This document shows positions 29,574 through 38,487 of a stretch of DNA of 64,000 bases, one piece after another. The DNA is taken from the NCBI RefSeq assembly GCF_002259415.1, contig NZ_NPFY01000035.1, positions 62,001 through 126,000 of the forward strand, in the 5' to 3' direction. The position numbers were made by a program, and so were the translations under genes. A model generated the notes under the pieces. It searched no databases, was not told the origin of the DNA, and saw only the letters and a program-made list of their open reading frames with translations. This DNA is from Rhodococcus sp. 14-2470-1b (GTDB taxonomy: Bacteria; Actinomycetota; Actinomycetes; Mycobacteriales; Mycobacteriaceae). The stretch's first letter is position 1. Each line of letters begins with the position of its first letter.

Positions 29574-31463
29574 TCAGGCTCCCAGGTAATCGAGAAGATC
29601 GGTCAACACGGCAACAGCGTCGACCTTGGCGGTGAGGAAGTCGTCAGGGCGGCTCGCATCGTCGACACCGGAATCAGCGTCGGGGCGGCCGAAGACCTTC
29701 TCGGGCCCGGCGAGAAGAACACGCTCGATTCCCGCTCGACGCAATGCAAGTACCGCCGGTCCCGCTTCGTCGACGTACCGCTGGTCGGTACCGCACAGCA
29801 CCGCCACCCGTGCTCCGGAACTGTGCACCGCGTCCGCGATCGTATCGGTGGTCAGTGGCCCCGGGTTCTCGGTGTGGATTCCACCGGATGCAAGGAGGTT
29901 GGCCGCGAAGGTCGTTCGCACGTTGTGCTCGGCAACCGATCCGATCGGTGCCAGAAGCGCAAGTGGACGCACATCGTGTTGGAGCAGGTAGGCATCCGAC
30001 CGGTCTCGCAGCGCCTCGAACGCAGCGCCGTACCGGGCGACGGTGGCGGCAGGTTGGGGCGGTATCGGCGCCTCGGCCAGGTTCGGGAACTCGTTCACTC
30101 CGGTCAACGGCGTACGCCGGTGCGCGACGTCGGAATCGCGCTGCGCCTTCGTCTGGTCTATGGCAACCGCCATCGACCCCGAGTCGAGCGCGGCGAGATA
30201 CCCTCCGTCGGATTCGATGCTCTGGGTGAACTCCCACGCTCTCGCCGCAAGGTCGTCGGTGAGCTTCTCGATGTACCAGGACCCGGCACCCGGATCGAGC
30301 ACCCTCCCCAAATGCGATTCCTCGAGCAACAGCAGCTGCGTGTTGCGAGCGATCCTGGCCGCAAAGGTCTTCGACACTCCGGCAGCGCCACCGTCGAGGG
30401 CAGCGTCGAAGGGCAGCACGGTCACCGCGTCTGCCCCACCGATGCCTGCACCGAACGTAGCAAGCGTGGTACGCAGCATGTTCACCCACGGATCACGCTG
30501 GCTCATCATCGCCTCGGAGGTGACGGCGTGTTGCGGGGCGCCGCCCGCGTCCGGCGCGCCGATGACCTGAGCCACCCGCGCCCACGCCATTCGAGCTGCA
30601 CGGAACTTTGCGATCGTCTGGAATTGGTCGTCCGTGGCGGCGAAACGGAACTCGATCTGCCCCAGAGCCTGCTCGGCCGTCAACCCTGCTGCGGTCAGCG
30701 CACGCAGGTATTCCAATCCGGCCGCGACCGATGCACCCACCTCCTGGGTATCGCTCGCTCCGGCATTGTGAAACACGGTGCCGTCCACCGTGATCGCGCG
30801 CACGGTCTCGGGACGAGCCTCGGAGCGAACGGCGAGCGCGACCGCATCGTCGACGCTCACAGCGCCGACACCGGCGAATCGGGCCGTCAGCGGCGCAGCG
30901 CCCAAGCGGATGTCGACAGCGGCACGGTCTTCGAGCTTCGAGGAATCCGCCACCGCGAAGATCGCGTCGGCTGCCGCGGCGACGTCCGACCCGGCGTCGA
31001 CGACCACCGGAGCCAGATCCAACAGAACACCGTCCAGCGCACGCGCTACCCCGGTCGCCGGAAGTCCGGATCCACCGATCGAGAGCCACACTCCACTGAT
31101 TCCGTTGTTCAACCCGTCCAGAATGGACTCGTTGATGGACTCCGGGTCGGAGTTCCCTGCACCGAACTTCGCACTGACAGTCCAGCCGGCGTTCACGTCG
31201 CGAGTACGGTCACGGCCACGAACGAACGGGTGGACGCCCGGCAGCGGATGTTCCGGTTGCTCGTCGCGCACACCGTAGAGCGGCGCGATCGAGACTCCGT
31301 CGTAGGTCACTGCGTCGAGCATGTGCTCCGCATCGACCGGAAGGTCCGCGACGTCCACTCGTCTCGACTTCGCGAGGACGCCCGCGACGGCCTTCTGCCA
31401 CACGACATACGCACTGATGGAAGCGTCATCTTGCGAAGCGCTCTCTGGTGAAGCAACGGACAC
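29574..31463 (-). CDS. mutA: Methylmalonyl-CoA mutase small (beta) subunit
   Basis: A 629-residue structural partner of MutB. It has the same barrel-plus-B12 layout but lacks the DxHxxG cobalamin motif; the C-terminal domain reads [17 protein letters not shown] where the large subunit has its metal ligand, as expected for the non-catalytic subunit. It is the first gene of the operon. The 99-base space to the divergent TVP38 gene is too short for a cobalamin riboswitch plus promoter, and none is seen. Gene order matches Rv1492-Rv1493. Confidence 0.95.
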   Translation of the reverse strand: MSVASPESASQDDASISAYVVWQKAVAGVLAKSRRVDVADLPVDAEHMLDAVTYDGVSIAPLYGVRDEQPEHPLPGVHPFVRGRDRTRDVNAGWTVSAKFGAGNSDPESINESILDGLNNGISGVWLSIGGSGLPATGVARALDGVLLDLAPVVVDAGSDVAAAADAIFAVADSSKLEDRAAVDIRLGAAPLTARFAGVGAVSVDDAVALAVRSEARPETVRAITVDGTVFHNAGASDTQEVGASVAAGLEYLRALTAAGLTAEQALGQIEFRFAATDDQFQTIAKFRAARMAWARVAQVIGAPDAGGAPQHAVTSEAMMSQRDPWVNMLRTTLATFGAGIGGADAVTVLPFDAALDGGAAGVSKTFAARIARNTQLLLLEESHLGRVLDPGAGSWYIEKLTDDLAARAWEFTQSIESDGGYLAALDSGSMAVAIDQTKAQRDSDVAHRRTPLTGVNEFPNLAEAPIPPQPAATVARYGAAFEALRDRSDAYLLQHDVRPLALLAPIGSVAEHNVRTTFAANLLASGGIHTENPGPLTTDTIADAVHSSGARVAVLCGTDQRYVDEAGPAVLALRRAGIERVLLAGPEKVFGRPDADSGVDDASRPDDFLTAKVDAVAVLTDLLDYLGA

Positions 31464-31562
31464 AGTGACTGCTCCCTCGACTCGATCGGCACGCAGATCG
31501 ACAAATTACGACGTCTGTGATGTTAACCGCGATTGTTGGAAGACTATCGTGAGGATCACCTC

Positions 31563-32330
31563 ATGCCTGCGCGGGCATCGGGTTCGGCAAGCGTCGCTGC
31601 CGGGCGGTTGCCGGTACTGTCGGCGAATGTGAAGAGGCGCTTTCGAGACCCCCGGCTCATCGGCCTCGTTCTCCTTCTCCTGGTCCTCGCTCTCGCTGCA
31701 GCTTTCACGCCACATCCGTCCGTCGCTCAGATCCGCGAGTGGTCGCATTCGATCGGTCCCGCGTTCCCACTCGTGTTCTTCGCCGTGCACGCACTGGTCA
31801 CGGTTGCCCCGATCCCTCGTACGCTCTTCACCCTTGCCGCGGGCGTCTTGTTCGGGTCGGTGACCGGCATCGTGGTCACCGTCGGCGCGTCCACGGTCAG
31901 CGCGGTGATCGCGCTGCTCATGGTCCGGGCAGTAGGTCGGGAATGGTTCGCAACCAGGATGACCCACCCGGCGGTCAAGGCCATCGACGACAGCCTGGCT
32001 CGCCGAGGCTGGCTCGCGGTGGGCTCGCTGCGGTTGATCGCGCCCGTTCCGTTCTCGGTGGTCAACTACTGCTGCGGGGTGTCGTCGATTCGCATCGCCC
32101 CGTTCGCGTTGGCCACTGCCGTCGGGGTCGTGCCCGGAACAGTGGGCATCGTGGTGCTGGGCGATGCGCTGGGCGGGAACGCCGATCCGGTGATGCTCGC
32201 GTTGTCGGCGTCCTGCATTGCACTGGGCGTGCTGGGCCTGATCGTGGACTGGCGCCTGACGACGCGCGGTCGAACCCGGGCACGTCAAGCCGTGGAGCTT
32301 GATATTCAGGAGTCAAGTCAAAAACGTTGA
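31563..32330 (+). CDS. TVP38/TMEM64 family membrane protein
   Basis: A 255-residue membrane protein of the DedA/VTT superfamily. Hydrophobic segments begin at LIGLVLLLLVLALAAAF, and the family core FTLAAGVLFGSVTGIVVTVGAS, with re-entrant helices, is followed by RLIAPVPFSVVNYCCGVSSI and GVVPGTVGIVVLGDALG. A lipid-scramblase or flippase-like role is known for relatives; here it is inferred only. ATG 31563 has GTGAGGA eight bases upstream. It is divergent from mutA, as Rv1491c is from Rv1492. Its 3' end contains one of three TCAAG palindromes that precede the SatD-like gene. Confidence 0.9.
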   Translation: MPARASGSASVAAGRLPVLSANVKRRFRDPRLIGLVLLLLVLALAAAFTPHPSVAQIREWSHSIGPAFPLVFFAVHALVTVAPIPRTLFTLAAGVLFGSVTGIVVTVGASTVSAVIALLMVRAVGREWFATRMTHPAVKAIDDSLARRGWLAVGSLRLIAPVPFSVVNYCCGVSSIRIAPFALATAVGVVPGTVGIVVLGDALGGNADPVMLALSASCIALGVLGLIVDWRLTTRGRTRARQAVELDIQESSQKR

Positions 32331-32358
32331 CTTGCATATTTCAAGGCACTAGCCTTGA
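32285..32358 (+). promoter_or_regulatory. Triple TCAAG palindrome array covering the satD-like promoter
   Basis: Three inverted repeats share TCAAG/CTTGA ends. First, TCAAGC-N6-GCTTGA (32285-32302) lies in the end of the TVP38 gene. Second, CAAGTCAA-N5-TTGACTTG (32314-32334) covers the -35 TTGACT at 32327. Third, TCAAGGC-ACTA-GCCTTGA (32341-32358) covers the -10 TAGCCT at 32350. The -35/-10 spacer is 17 bases and the ATG at 32362 follows six bases after the -10, so the message is leaderless. An autoregulating helix-turn-helix protein, perhaps the downstream product itself, is the natural candidate. Confidence 0.75.
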
Positions 32359-32361
32359 CGA

Positions 32362-32979
32362 ATGTTTGTCATGACGATCGATCAGCGTGGAAGCCGACGC
32401 GAACGCGATCGCGTCGAAGACCTACTCGAGGCCATGCACGGCGTGCCGCTCCTCCGTCCGTTCGACCGAACCGCGGGCGACGAGGTTCAGGCCGTCGTGG
32501 AGAACTCGCCCACCGGAGCGCGCACCGTCGTCGACGTCGCACTACGCCTCGCCCGCGAACAGCACTGGAGTATCGGCATCGGAGTCGGCGCCGTCGAACT
32601 CCCGCTCCCCACCACCACCCGGGCCGGACGAGGACACGCGTTCGAAGCAGCCCGTGACGCCGTGACCCGAGCCAAGAACGCACCGGGTGGCGTCGCAGTC
32701 GCCAGCGCACGCGACGATCTCGCCGCCGCCGCAGCGGACGCCGAGACAGCACTGATACTGGTCGCACTGCTCGTCACCGACCGAACCGAGCAAGGCCACG
32801 CCGCAGTGGACCTCATGACTGCCGGCCACACGCAGACCAGCGCCGCCGAGATACTCGGCATCAGCAAGCAAGCGATGTCACAGAGATTGTCGGTGGCGAG
32901 GTGGAGTATCGAATCGGGCGGGCGAACACTGGCCGAACATCTACTGAGCGACCTGTCCGGTCACGAGGACCGACTGTGA
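32362..32979 (+). CDS. SatD-like protein with C-terminal helix-turn-helix
   Basis: A 205-residue protein. The N-terminal 115 residues resemble SatD: a conserved start region, GDEVQAVVENS, WSIGIGVGAVELP and RGHAFEAARDAV match the SatD pattern of DEFQ, IGIG and GPAFxxAR. The last 80 residues contain a helix-turn-helix of the form QTSAAEILGISKQAMSQRL (about 156-174), so it should bind DNA. Such genes are often labelled MarR-like. It sits behind three TCAAG palindromes and is followed 37 bases later by a membrane protein gene, as SatD genes often are. The signal sensed is unknown. Confidence 0.8.
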   Translation: MFVMTIDQRGSRRERDRVEDLLEAMHGVPLLRPFDRTAGDEVQAVVENSPTGARTVVDVALRLAREQHWSIGIGVGAVELPLPTTTRAGRGHAFEAARDAVTRAKNAPGGVAVASARDDLAAAAADAETALILVALLVTDRTEQGHAAVDLMTAGHTQTSAAEILGISKQAMSQRLSVARWSIESGGRTLAEHLLSDLSGHEDRL

Positions 32980-33016
32980 CGGCTCGGCACGGCAGGCACA
33001 TTCGAGGGAGAAACCG

Positions 33017-33586
33017 ATGTCCGTTTCGGCACTGACGACCGTCATGACGCAGATACTTCTGGTCGCCTCGGCCACGGCGTCGATCGCCCCGTCAACAGGC
33101 CGACTGCCCACCCGGCTGCCGACGTGGGTGCCTGCAGTCACGTCCGTGGGTCTGCTCGCGATCGCTGCCGTCTGCGCGTCTCTGACCGACCCGGTACACG
33201 GATTCATGTTGGCCACCACGTACGTGGTCACGGTCGCCGTAGCCGCTGTAGGCGGTTCCGGCATCGTTCCGGCGGTCTTCGCAGTTGCCCGGCGGAGCGG
33301 CACGCCCGGACCCGACGATTCGCCGGGACCACTGCACGGCGGACGCACCATCGGAGTCCTCGAGCGCACGGCGGTCGCGGCATCCATCCTGTCCGGTTGG
33401 CCCGAGGGCATCGCGATCGTCTTGGCCGTCAAAGGGCTTGCCCGCTATCCGGAACTGCGTGCCAGCGAGCCGTCAGCCCAGTCGCCTGCCGCGACGTCGG
33501 CCTCCGAGCAGTTCATCATCGGCACCTTCGCGAGTGTCATGTGGGCCGTCGCCGTCTGCGGAGTCGGCCTCGCCCTGACCACCTGA
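33017..33586 (+). CDS. Small membrane protein, probable partner of the SatD-like regulator
   Basis: A 189-residue protein with about four hydrophobic segments: LPTWVPAVTSVGLLAIAAV, FMLATTYVVTVAVAAVGG, WPEGIAIVLAVKGLARYPEL, and a final QFIIGTFASVMWAVAVCGVG. The last two, with KGLARYPELR and SEQFIIGT, resemble the end of DUF3307 membrane proteins, which accompany SatD elsewhere. A GAGGGAGAAA ribosome site precedes ATG 33017. Function is unknown. The stop codon is embedded in a 16-bp tandem repeat that continues 56 bases downstream. Confidence 0.75.
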   Translation: MSVSALTTVMTQILLVASATASIAPSTGRLPTRLPTWVPAVTSVGLLAIAAVCASLTDPVHGFMLATTYVVTVAVAAVGGSGIVPAVFAVARRSGTPGPDDSPGPLHGGRTIGVLERTAVAASILSGWPEGIAIVLAVKGLARYPELRASEPSAQSPAATSASEQFIIGTFASVMWAVAVCGVGLALTT

Positions 33587-33642
33587 CCGATCGACCACCT
33601 GACCGATCGACCACCTGACCGATCGACCACCTGACCGTCCGA
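33579..33642. repeat. 16-bp tandem repeat, four copies, including a stop codon
   Basis: The unit CCACCTGACCGATCGA starts at 33579, 33595, 33611 and 33627; the last copy has one change near its end. The TGA of the membrane-protein gene (33584-33586) lies in the first copy, so the amplified unit includes the stop. The repeat fills most of the gap to the convergent SPFH gene. Confidence 0.93.
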
Positions 33643-33677
33643 CCGGCAGCGCGAACTGCGACGACCCGCGTCGCTTC

Positions 33678-34883
33678 TTACCGCTCCGGTTCAGCCTGAG
33701 GCGCAGTCCACTGCTGATGCGCCGGCCCCGCCGACAGCTCGCCTACGTCGAGCCCTTTCGTCAGACTGGGATCGGGAGCAAGGGAGGTGTCGACGGGCGT
33801 GCGCGCAACGGCTTCCGCAGCCGCCACGGCCTCCGCGACAGCCGGATCGCTCTTCGTCTCGAACCAATCCGCGACTTCTTCCGAGTCGTCCTCGGGTTTG
33901 GTGTCCGTACCCGAGGTGTCGCTCGGCTGGAACCGGAACACACCGTCTTCCCCTGGTGCGCCGAGGGTCTTGGCGAATCCCTTCAACGCATCTCCGAAGT
34001 CGCTGGGGATCATCCAGACCTTGTTGGCGTCACCCTGCGCCATCTGAGGCAGCGTCTGCATGTACTGGTAGGCCAAGAGTTCGGGCGTCGGCTTGCCCGC
34101 TTTGATGGCCGCGAAGACCTTTTCGATTGCCTTGGCCTGTCCCTGCGCCTGAAGGTACTTCGCAGCCCGATCGCCTTGGGCCCGAAGAATTCTGGACTGA
34201 CGCTCACCCTCGGCCGTGAGAATCGACGCCTGCTTGGCGCCCTCGGCTGCAAGGATCCGACTCTGCTTGTCACCCTCGGCCGTCTTGATCGCGGACTCGC
34301 GGTGTCCCTCCGCCGTCAGAATCGTCGCTCGTTTCTCACGGTCGGCCTTCATCTGCTTCTCCATCGACTCCTGGATCGACGGCGGCGGATCGATGCTCTT
34401 CAGTTCCACACGTGCCACGCGCAGGCCCCATCGCCCGGTCGCCTCGTCCAGGACCCCGCGCAATTGGCCGTTGATGGAGTCGCGAGACGTGAGCGTCTCC
34501 TCCAAGGTCATGCCACCGACGACGTTGCGCAGCGTGGTCGTCGTCAACTGCTCCACGCCCACGATGTAGTTGTTGATCTCGTAGACGGCGGCCTGAGGAT
34601 TGGTGACCTGGAAGTACACGACAGTGTCGATCGACACCGTCAAGTTGTCCTTCGTGATCACCGGCTGCGGTGGAAAGGACACAACCCGTTCCCGCAGATC
34701 GACTTTCGCGCGAACCCGATCGACGAACGGAACGAGGAACGTCAGCTGCCCCGACACAGTCTTCGAATACCTACCGAGCCGCTCGATCACCGCGGCCTCG
34801 GCCTGCGGTACCAGCGCAACCGATTTGGCCACCAGAACGACGACAAGAAGGACGATCACGCCCAGAACGATGAGTGCTGCCAT
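33678..34883 (-). CDS. SPFH/Band 7 (stomatin-like) membrane protein
   Basis: A 401-residue protein anchored by an N-terminal helix (LIVLGVIVLLVVVLVA, about 4-19) followed by the SPFH domain: VIERLGRYSKTVSGQLTFLVPFVD, FPPQPVITKDNLTV, and the VEQLTTTTLRNVVG oligomerisation region. A long helical stretch rich in AEG and KQSRILAAEG repeats (about 180-240) is typical of prohibitin-like scaffolds. The C-terminal 100 residues are acidic and variable. With NfeD just upstream it forms the usual SPFH/NfeD pair, which organises membrane microdomains. Order matches Rv1488-Rv1487. Confidence 0.94.
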   Translation of the reverse strand: MAALIVLGVIVLLVVVLVAKSVALVPQAEAAVIERLGRYSKTVSGQLTFLVPFVDRVRAKVDLRERVVSFPPQPVITKDNLTVSIDTVVYFQVTNPQAAVYEINNYIVGVEQLTTTTLRNVVGGMTLEETLTSRDSINGQLRGVLDEATGRWGLRVARVELKSIDPPPSIQESMEKQMKADREKRATILTAEGHRESAIKTAEGDKQSRILAAEGAKQASILTAEGERQSRILRAQGDRAAKYLQAQGQAKAIEKVFAAIKAGKPTPELLAYQYMQTLPQMAQGDANKVWMIPSDFGDALKGFAKTLGAPGEDGVFRFQPSDTSGTDTKPEDDSEEVADWFETKSDPAVAEAVAAAEAVARTPVDTSLAPDPSLTKGLDVGELSAGPAHQQWTAPQAEPER

Positions 34884-34889
34884 GTTCGA

Positions 34890-35348
34890 CTACGGTCCTC
34901 TCCACACGAGCGCAGTTGCGCCGTCTATTTCCATCACGGTCACTGTGGTCCCCGGCGCGTACACCTCGGTGGAATCCAGAGGACGCGCCGTCCACACCTC
35001 ACCGCCGATCTTCACCTGACCTTCGGTGGCCGACACCTGTTCGAGCACCAGCGCACTCTTGCCCGACAACGCCTCGATTCCGGTCGGCAGGACAGGCGGT
35101 TTCGCGAACTTGCGCAGCAGAATCGGACGCACCCCGAGAACGAGGGCCAACGACACGACGGCGAACACCACGGCATCGACCCACACCGGAAAATCTGTTA
35201 TCGACGACACTCCGGCCGTTGCCAGGGCCCCTCCGGCGATCATCAGCAGGAAGAAATCACCCGTCAGTGCCTCGGCCGCCGCAAGGAGGACGCCCGCGAT
35301 GAGCCAGATAATCGCTGCCACACCCCCAGTGAACCACAAATCGGACAT
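34890..35348 (-). CDS. NfeD family membrane protein
   Basis: A 152-residue short-type NfeD. Three hydrophobic helices occupy the first 80 residues (IIWLIAGVLLAAAEALTG, FLLMIAGGALATAG, WVDAVVFAVVSLALVLG). A small OB-fold domain follows with GKSALVLEQVSATEGQVKIGGEVWTAR. NfeD proteins work with SPFH proteins at the membrane. I used ATG 35348 (MSDLWFTGG) rather than a TTG 24 bases upstream, as the hydrophobic domain begins directly after it. Six bases separate it from the SPFH gene. Confidence 0.91.
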   Translation of the reverse strand: MSDLWFTGGVAAIIWLIAGVLLAAAEALTGDFFLLMIAGGALATAGVSSITDFPVWVDAVVFAVVSLALVLGVRPILLRKFAKPPVLPTGIEALSGKSALVLEQVSATEGQVKIGGEVWTARPLDSTEVYAPGTTVTVMEIDGATALVWRGP

Positions 35349-35390
35349 CTGCCGGTGAGGGCGAGGTGACAACTCACTACAGCAACCGAT

Positions 35391-35430
35391 CGGTTACTGC
35401 AGCGCGGTTACTGCACTGCGATTACCGGCG
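35391..35430. repeat. 14-bp degenerate direct repeat downstream of DUF3097
   Basis: CGGTTACTGCAGCG (35391-35404) is followed by CGGTTACTGCACTG (35405-35418) and a third degenerate copy CGATTACCGGCG. It lies 20 bases beyond the DUF3097 stop, in the gap before nfeD. Short and imperfect, but in line with other gene-end duplications in this window. Confidence 0.6.
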
Positions 35431-35451
35431 CCGAGTCAACGGGGGGCTCGG

Positions 35452-36273
35452 TCACTGGGGCTCGGTGACGAAATCGACCAGCTGCTCGACCGCACCGATC
35501 AACGGCGCCTCGAGATCGCGGAAACTGGACACCGATTCGTACACACGTCGCCAACCGTCGCGCGGAGATCCCCACCCCAGCTCCCGGCAGATACCGGTCT
35601 TCCAATCCTCGCCGCGCGGAATCCGCGGCCATGCAGCAATACCAACTGCCTTGGGACGCACCGCTTCCCAGACATCGATGTACGGATGGCCCGTCACGAG
35701 CACATGCGGACCCAAGGACGTGGTCAGTTTCGACTCCTTCGAACCCGTCACGAGATGGTCGACGAGCACACCGACACGGCGCCCAGGACCAGGCTCGAAC
35801 TCCGCGAGACGCTCACCGAGATTGTCGAGACCCTCGAGGTGCTCGACCACAACTCCTTCGACACGCAGATCGTGACCCCACACCCGCTCGACCAGAGCGG
35901 CGTCGTGGACACCCTCGACCCAGATGCGGCTCGCACGAGCCGTACGAGCACGCAGCCCTTCGACACGGGTGGAACCCGACGCCGACCGAGAGGGGCCCGC
36001 CTTCGGAGCCACAGCGGCACGTACCAACGTCACCCGCTTTCCGTCGATCAGGAACGCAGCCTCCCGCAACGCGAACAGACGTGTGGTTCGTGCCGCGTCC
36101 TCCAGGCGCACGAAATCACCGTCGTACGTTCGCTCGAACCCCACGACAGCGCCGCAGTACCCGGTCGCCGCGTCCTCGACCACGAGCCCACGCTCGGCCG
36201 GAACCTGCGGCGCAGGCACCTTCCGCATCCGACTGTGCCCCGCAAGAATGTCCGACCCGTACATATCCGCCAC
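35452..36273 (-). CDS. DUF3097 family protein with Toprim-like motifs
   Basis: A 273-residue actinobacterial protein of unknown function. After an N-terminal beta domain (about 1-95), IWVEGVHDAALVERVWG and, about 45 residues later, VGVLVDHLVTGSKESKL resemble the Glu-Gly and Asp motifs of Toprim domains. HVLVTGHPYIDVWEAVRP and GIAAWPRIPRGEDWK complete the conserved C-terminal core. A nucleic-acid or nucleotide phosphotransfer role is therefore possible, as inference only. I chose GTG 36273 (VADMYGSDIL), with ATG 36264 as alternative. It is not between hemH and nfeD in M. tuberculosis as I recall, so it is an extra gene at this point. Confidence 0.85.
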   Translation of the reverse strand: MADMYGSDILAGHSRMRKVPAPQVPAERGLVVEDAATGYCGAVVGFERTYDGDFVRLEDAARTTRLFALREAAFLIDGKRVTLVRAAVAPKAGPSRSASGSTRVEGLRARTARASRIWVEGVHDAALVERVWGHDLRVEGVVVEHLEGLDNLGERLAEFEPGPGRRVGVLVDHLVTGSKESKLTTSLGPHVLVTGHPYIDVWEAVRPKAVGIAAWPRIPRGEDWKTGICRELGWGSPRDGWRRVYESVSSFRDLEAPLIGAVEQLVDFVTEPQ

Positions 36274-36342
36274 GGCCGAACACGCTAGCCGAACCCACAG
36301 CACCCGAGCCGAACGCCACGCCGTTCGAAAGCCTCGACTCAC

Positions 36343-36443
36343 GGGTCATTTCTGCAGGCTCCACTCCCGGCTTCTCCCGGGTCATTTCTGCAGGCTCCAC
36401 TCCCGGCTTCTCCCGGGTCATTTCTGCAGGCTCCACTCCCGGC
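36343..36443. repeat. 36-bp tandem repeat, 2.8 copies, same family as the sufS-end repeat
   Basis: Units start at 36343, 36379 and 36415 (the last partial). Each begins GGGTCATTT, continues CTGCAGGCTCC, then ACTCCC, and ends with a CGGCTTCTCCC spacer. About 25 of 36 positions match the unit at 56201-56300, including the whole CTGCAGGCTCC core. Here it lies in the divergent gap between DUF3097 and the Rv1486c-like gene, ending 15 bases before the latter's GTG. Confidence 0.95.
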
Positions 36444-36458
36444 CTAAACTGGTGAGCC

Positions 36459-37298
36459 GTGAGTTCTCCCAGTGCAAGCCTCGCCGTATGGGCGAGTTCG
36501 TGGTTGGCCGGCGTGAGCGCACCGGACGACGTGATCGACGCCATGGCCGAATGGGCGCCGATGCATCTGGTCGTGGCTGCGGACGAGGCAACTGCAGCCT
36601 CCGCGTCGCTGGCGTGGCCGAGCCCGCGTGCCGACGGCATCGCAGCGTTGTTGACGCTCGTGCGTGCGACGTCGGGCCGCGCGCCGGGCGGTGCCCGACA
36701 GCCGGGGAACCCAGGAATCGAACTGCTTCTTCCCTCGCCTGGATCTGCGCAGAATCTCACGCCCGGTACCGCGTTCTCCCGTGCGGCACTGGTCACCGGT
36801 CAGGCTGTTCTCGTCGGCGCTCCCGGAGCCGACGGAATCGGTCTGGTACCTGCCGTCGAGGGCCCGGACGTGATGCGCTGGACGGTGCACACCGTCCGGG
36901 TTCCCGATCACTTCGTACGCGACTTCTCACTGGGTGAGGCGGAATACGCGATGCGCGACGCCGTGCGCGGTGCCGCCGAGGCTCTCGGAACCATGTCGGC
37001 ACTGCCGACGCGCACTCCGAACGGTGACCCCCGCACTCGGATTGCCGCCGAGTTGGAATCGCTTGCGCGACATCGCTATCCGATCGACACTCCCGAACGA
37101 GCGCTTCGTGTGCTGGAGTCGGCCGACCGGGTGTCCGCGATACTGTCCGTTGCTCAGCACGATTCACCCACCGAGGCTCCTACCGCTGCAGCAGAGGCAG
37201 CGAGGGAGAACCTCATACGGCCTCTGTGGTCGGCCGTGCGGGCTGCGCGACTCAGCGCTGTGGCGCGCAGCATCGAAGAGGGAGCGCCTCGGGCCTGA
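36459..37298 (+). CDS. Conserved protein of unknown function (Rv1486c-like)
   Basis: A 279-residue cytosolic protein, Ala-rich and mostly helical at its C-terminus. I recognise no catalytic motif. Residues 35-130 look like an alpha/beta domain (MHLVVAADEATAAS, ALLTLVRATSG, TGQAVLVGAPGADGIGLVP). The gene stands convergent to hemH, as Rv1486c does to hemH (Rv1485), which supports orthology. GTG 36459 is preceded immediately by the 36-bp tandem repeat, leaving little room for a promoter, which must lie within or beyond the repeat. Confidence 0.82.
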   Translation: MSSPSASLAVWASSWLAGVSAPDDVIDAMAEWAPMHLVVAADEATAASASLAWPSPRADGIAALLTLVRATSGRAPGGARQPGNPGIELLLPSPGSAQNLTPGTAFSRAALVTGQAVLVGAPGADGIGLVPAVEGPDVMRWTVHTVRVPDHFVRDFSLGEAEYAMRDAVRGAAEALGTMSALPTRTPNGDPRTRIAAELESLARHRYPIDTPERALRVLESADRVSAILSVAQHDSPTEAPTAAAEAARENLIRPLWSAVRAARLSAVARSIEEGAPRA

Positions 37299-37334
37299 GC
37301 GGAGCCGAGTCGGGGCCGACGAGTGTGCGTTGCG

Positions 37335-38420
37335 TCAGCGAGGTGCGCCGACCGGACGACGACGCGCAGGTTGCTCGCAGCAGTTGAGTGCGCAGCGATC
37401 ACCGTTTGCCGTCGAACCGTAACGGGGGACGCTACCGATCCCGCGGGGAGAGGTGTCGCCGACGTACTCCCCCACCAACTCGACGATCATCTTCGCGAAC
37501 CGTGGATCCGTGCCTGGCGTTGCTACGCGCGCGAAAGCCATGGACAGTTCGGCCGCCTTGTCGCGTGCCTCGGTGTCGAGATCCCACACCACCTCGAGGT
37601 GATCGGACACGAACCCGACCGGGCACACGAGAACCGCGTCGACACCCTTGTCCGACAGAAGTTCGAGATGGTCGCAGATGTCGGGCTCGAGCCACGGAAC
37701 CTGAGGTGGTCCGGAACGCGACTGCCACACCAGGTCGTAGTCCTCGAAACCTGCTCGCTCGGCAGCCAGCCGGGATGCGTCGGCGACTTGTCTGCTGTAC
37801 AGGTGCCCGCCGTCCTTAGGCGGCCCCGCGTTCGCGTCGGCCGCGCTGGGAATGGAATGTGCAGTGAACACGAGTCGCGCTCCGGCACGTTTGTCGGCAG
37901 GCAACTGTTCCAATGCGGCGGTGATCGCGTCGGCGAAGGAGTCGATCATCAGGGGGTGGTCGTAGAACTGCCGGATCTTGACCAACTCGGGTGCGCCGTC
38001 ACCTACCGATTCACGAGCACGTGCGATGTCCTCGTGGTATTGCCTGCACCCGGAATAACCACCCCAAGCTGACGTCGGAAACACCAGCGCGCGGCGAACA
38101 CCGTCCTCGGTCATCCGGGCGACCGTGTCCTCGACCATCGGATGCCAGTTCCGGTTACCGAAGTACACCGGTAGGGAGATCGACGCCGATGCCAACTCGG
38201 ATTCGACCGTCGCGATGATGTCGCGGTTGAGTCCATTGATGGGCGAGACTCCACCGAAGTGCATGTAGTGCTCGACGACCGCGTCGAGCCGCTCGGGCGG
38301 CACACCGCGTCCACGGGTGACGTTCTCGAGGAACGGCCGAACGTGTGACGGGTCTTCGGGGCCACCGAAGGACAGGAACAGCAACGCATCGAAACCATCG
38401 ACACCACGAGAGTCGGTCAT
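37335..38420 (-). CDS. hemH: Ferrochelatase HemH (coproporphyrin ferrochelatase CpfC type)
   Basis: A 361-residue enzyme inserting Fe(II) into coproporphyrin III in the actinobacterial haem pathway. The metal-binding His lies in [11 protein letters not shown] and the partner Glu in the later [18 protein letters not shown] region. Actinobacterial enzymes bind a [2Fe-2S] cluster: Cys in [12 protein letters not shown] and the C-terminal RCALNCCEQ are candidate ligands, though their spacing differs from what I recall in mycobacteria. Start ATG 38420 (MTDSRGVDG) agrees with the family. It is downstream of inhA by 67 bases, the same fabG1-inhA-hemH order as in mycobacteria. Confidence 0.95.
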   Translation of the reverse strand: MTDSRGVDGFDALLFLSFGGPEDPSHVRPFLENVTRGRGVPPERLDAVVEHYMHFGGVSPINGLNRDIIATVESELASASISLPVYFGNRNWHPMVEDTVARMTEDGVRRALVFPTSAWGGYSGCRQYHEDIARARESVGDGAPELVKIRQFYDHPLMIDSFADAITAALEQLPADKRAGARLVFTAHSIPSAADANAGPPKDGGHLYSRQVADASRLAAERAGFEDYDLVWQSRSGPPQVPWLEPDICDHLELLSDKGVDAVLVCPVGFVSDHLEVVWDLDTEARDKAAELSMAFARVATPGTDPRFAKMIVELVGEYVGDTSPRGIGSVPRYGSTANGDRCALNCCEQPARRRPVGAPR

Positions 38421-38487
38421 CGGTCCATTGTGCGCCCGAGGAGGATGTGACCGAACACGCCCCTCCCCGGGCGGACGGAGAAGAGAA

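Noticed and set aside
31464-31562. Cobalamin riboswitch before mutA
   Set aside because: The gap is only 99 bases, shared with a divergent gene, and has no B12-box-like sequence.
36343-36443. Tandem 36-bp units as a possible CRISPR array
   Set aside because: The units are directly adjacent, with no unique spacers, no cas genes, and one of the two arrays is coding.
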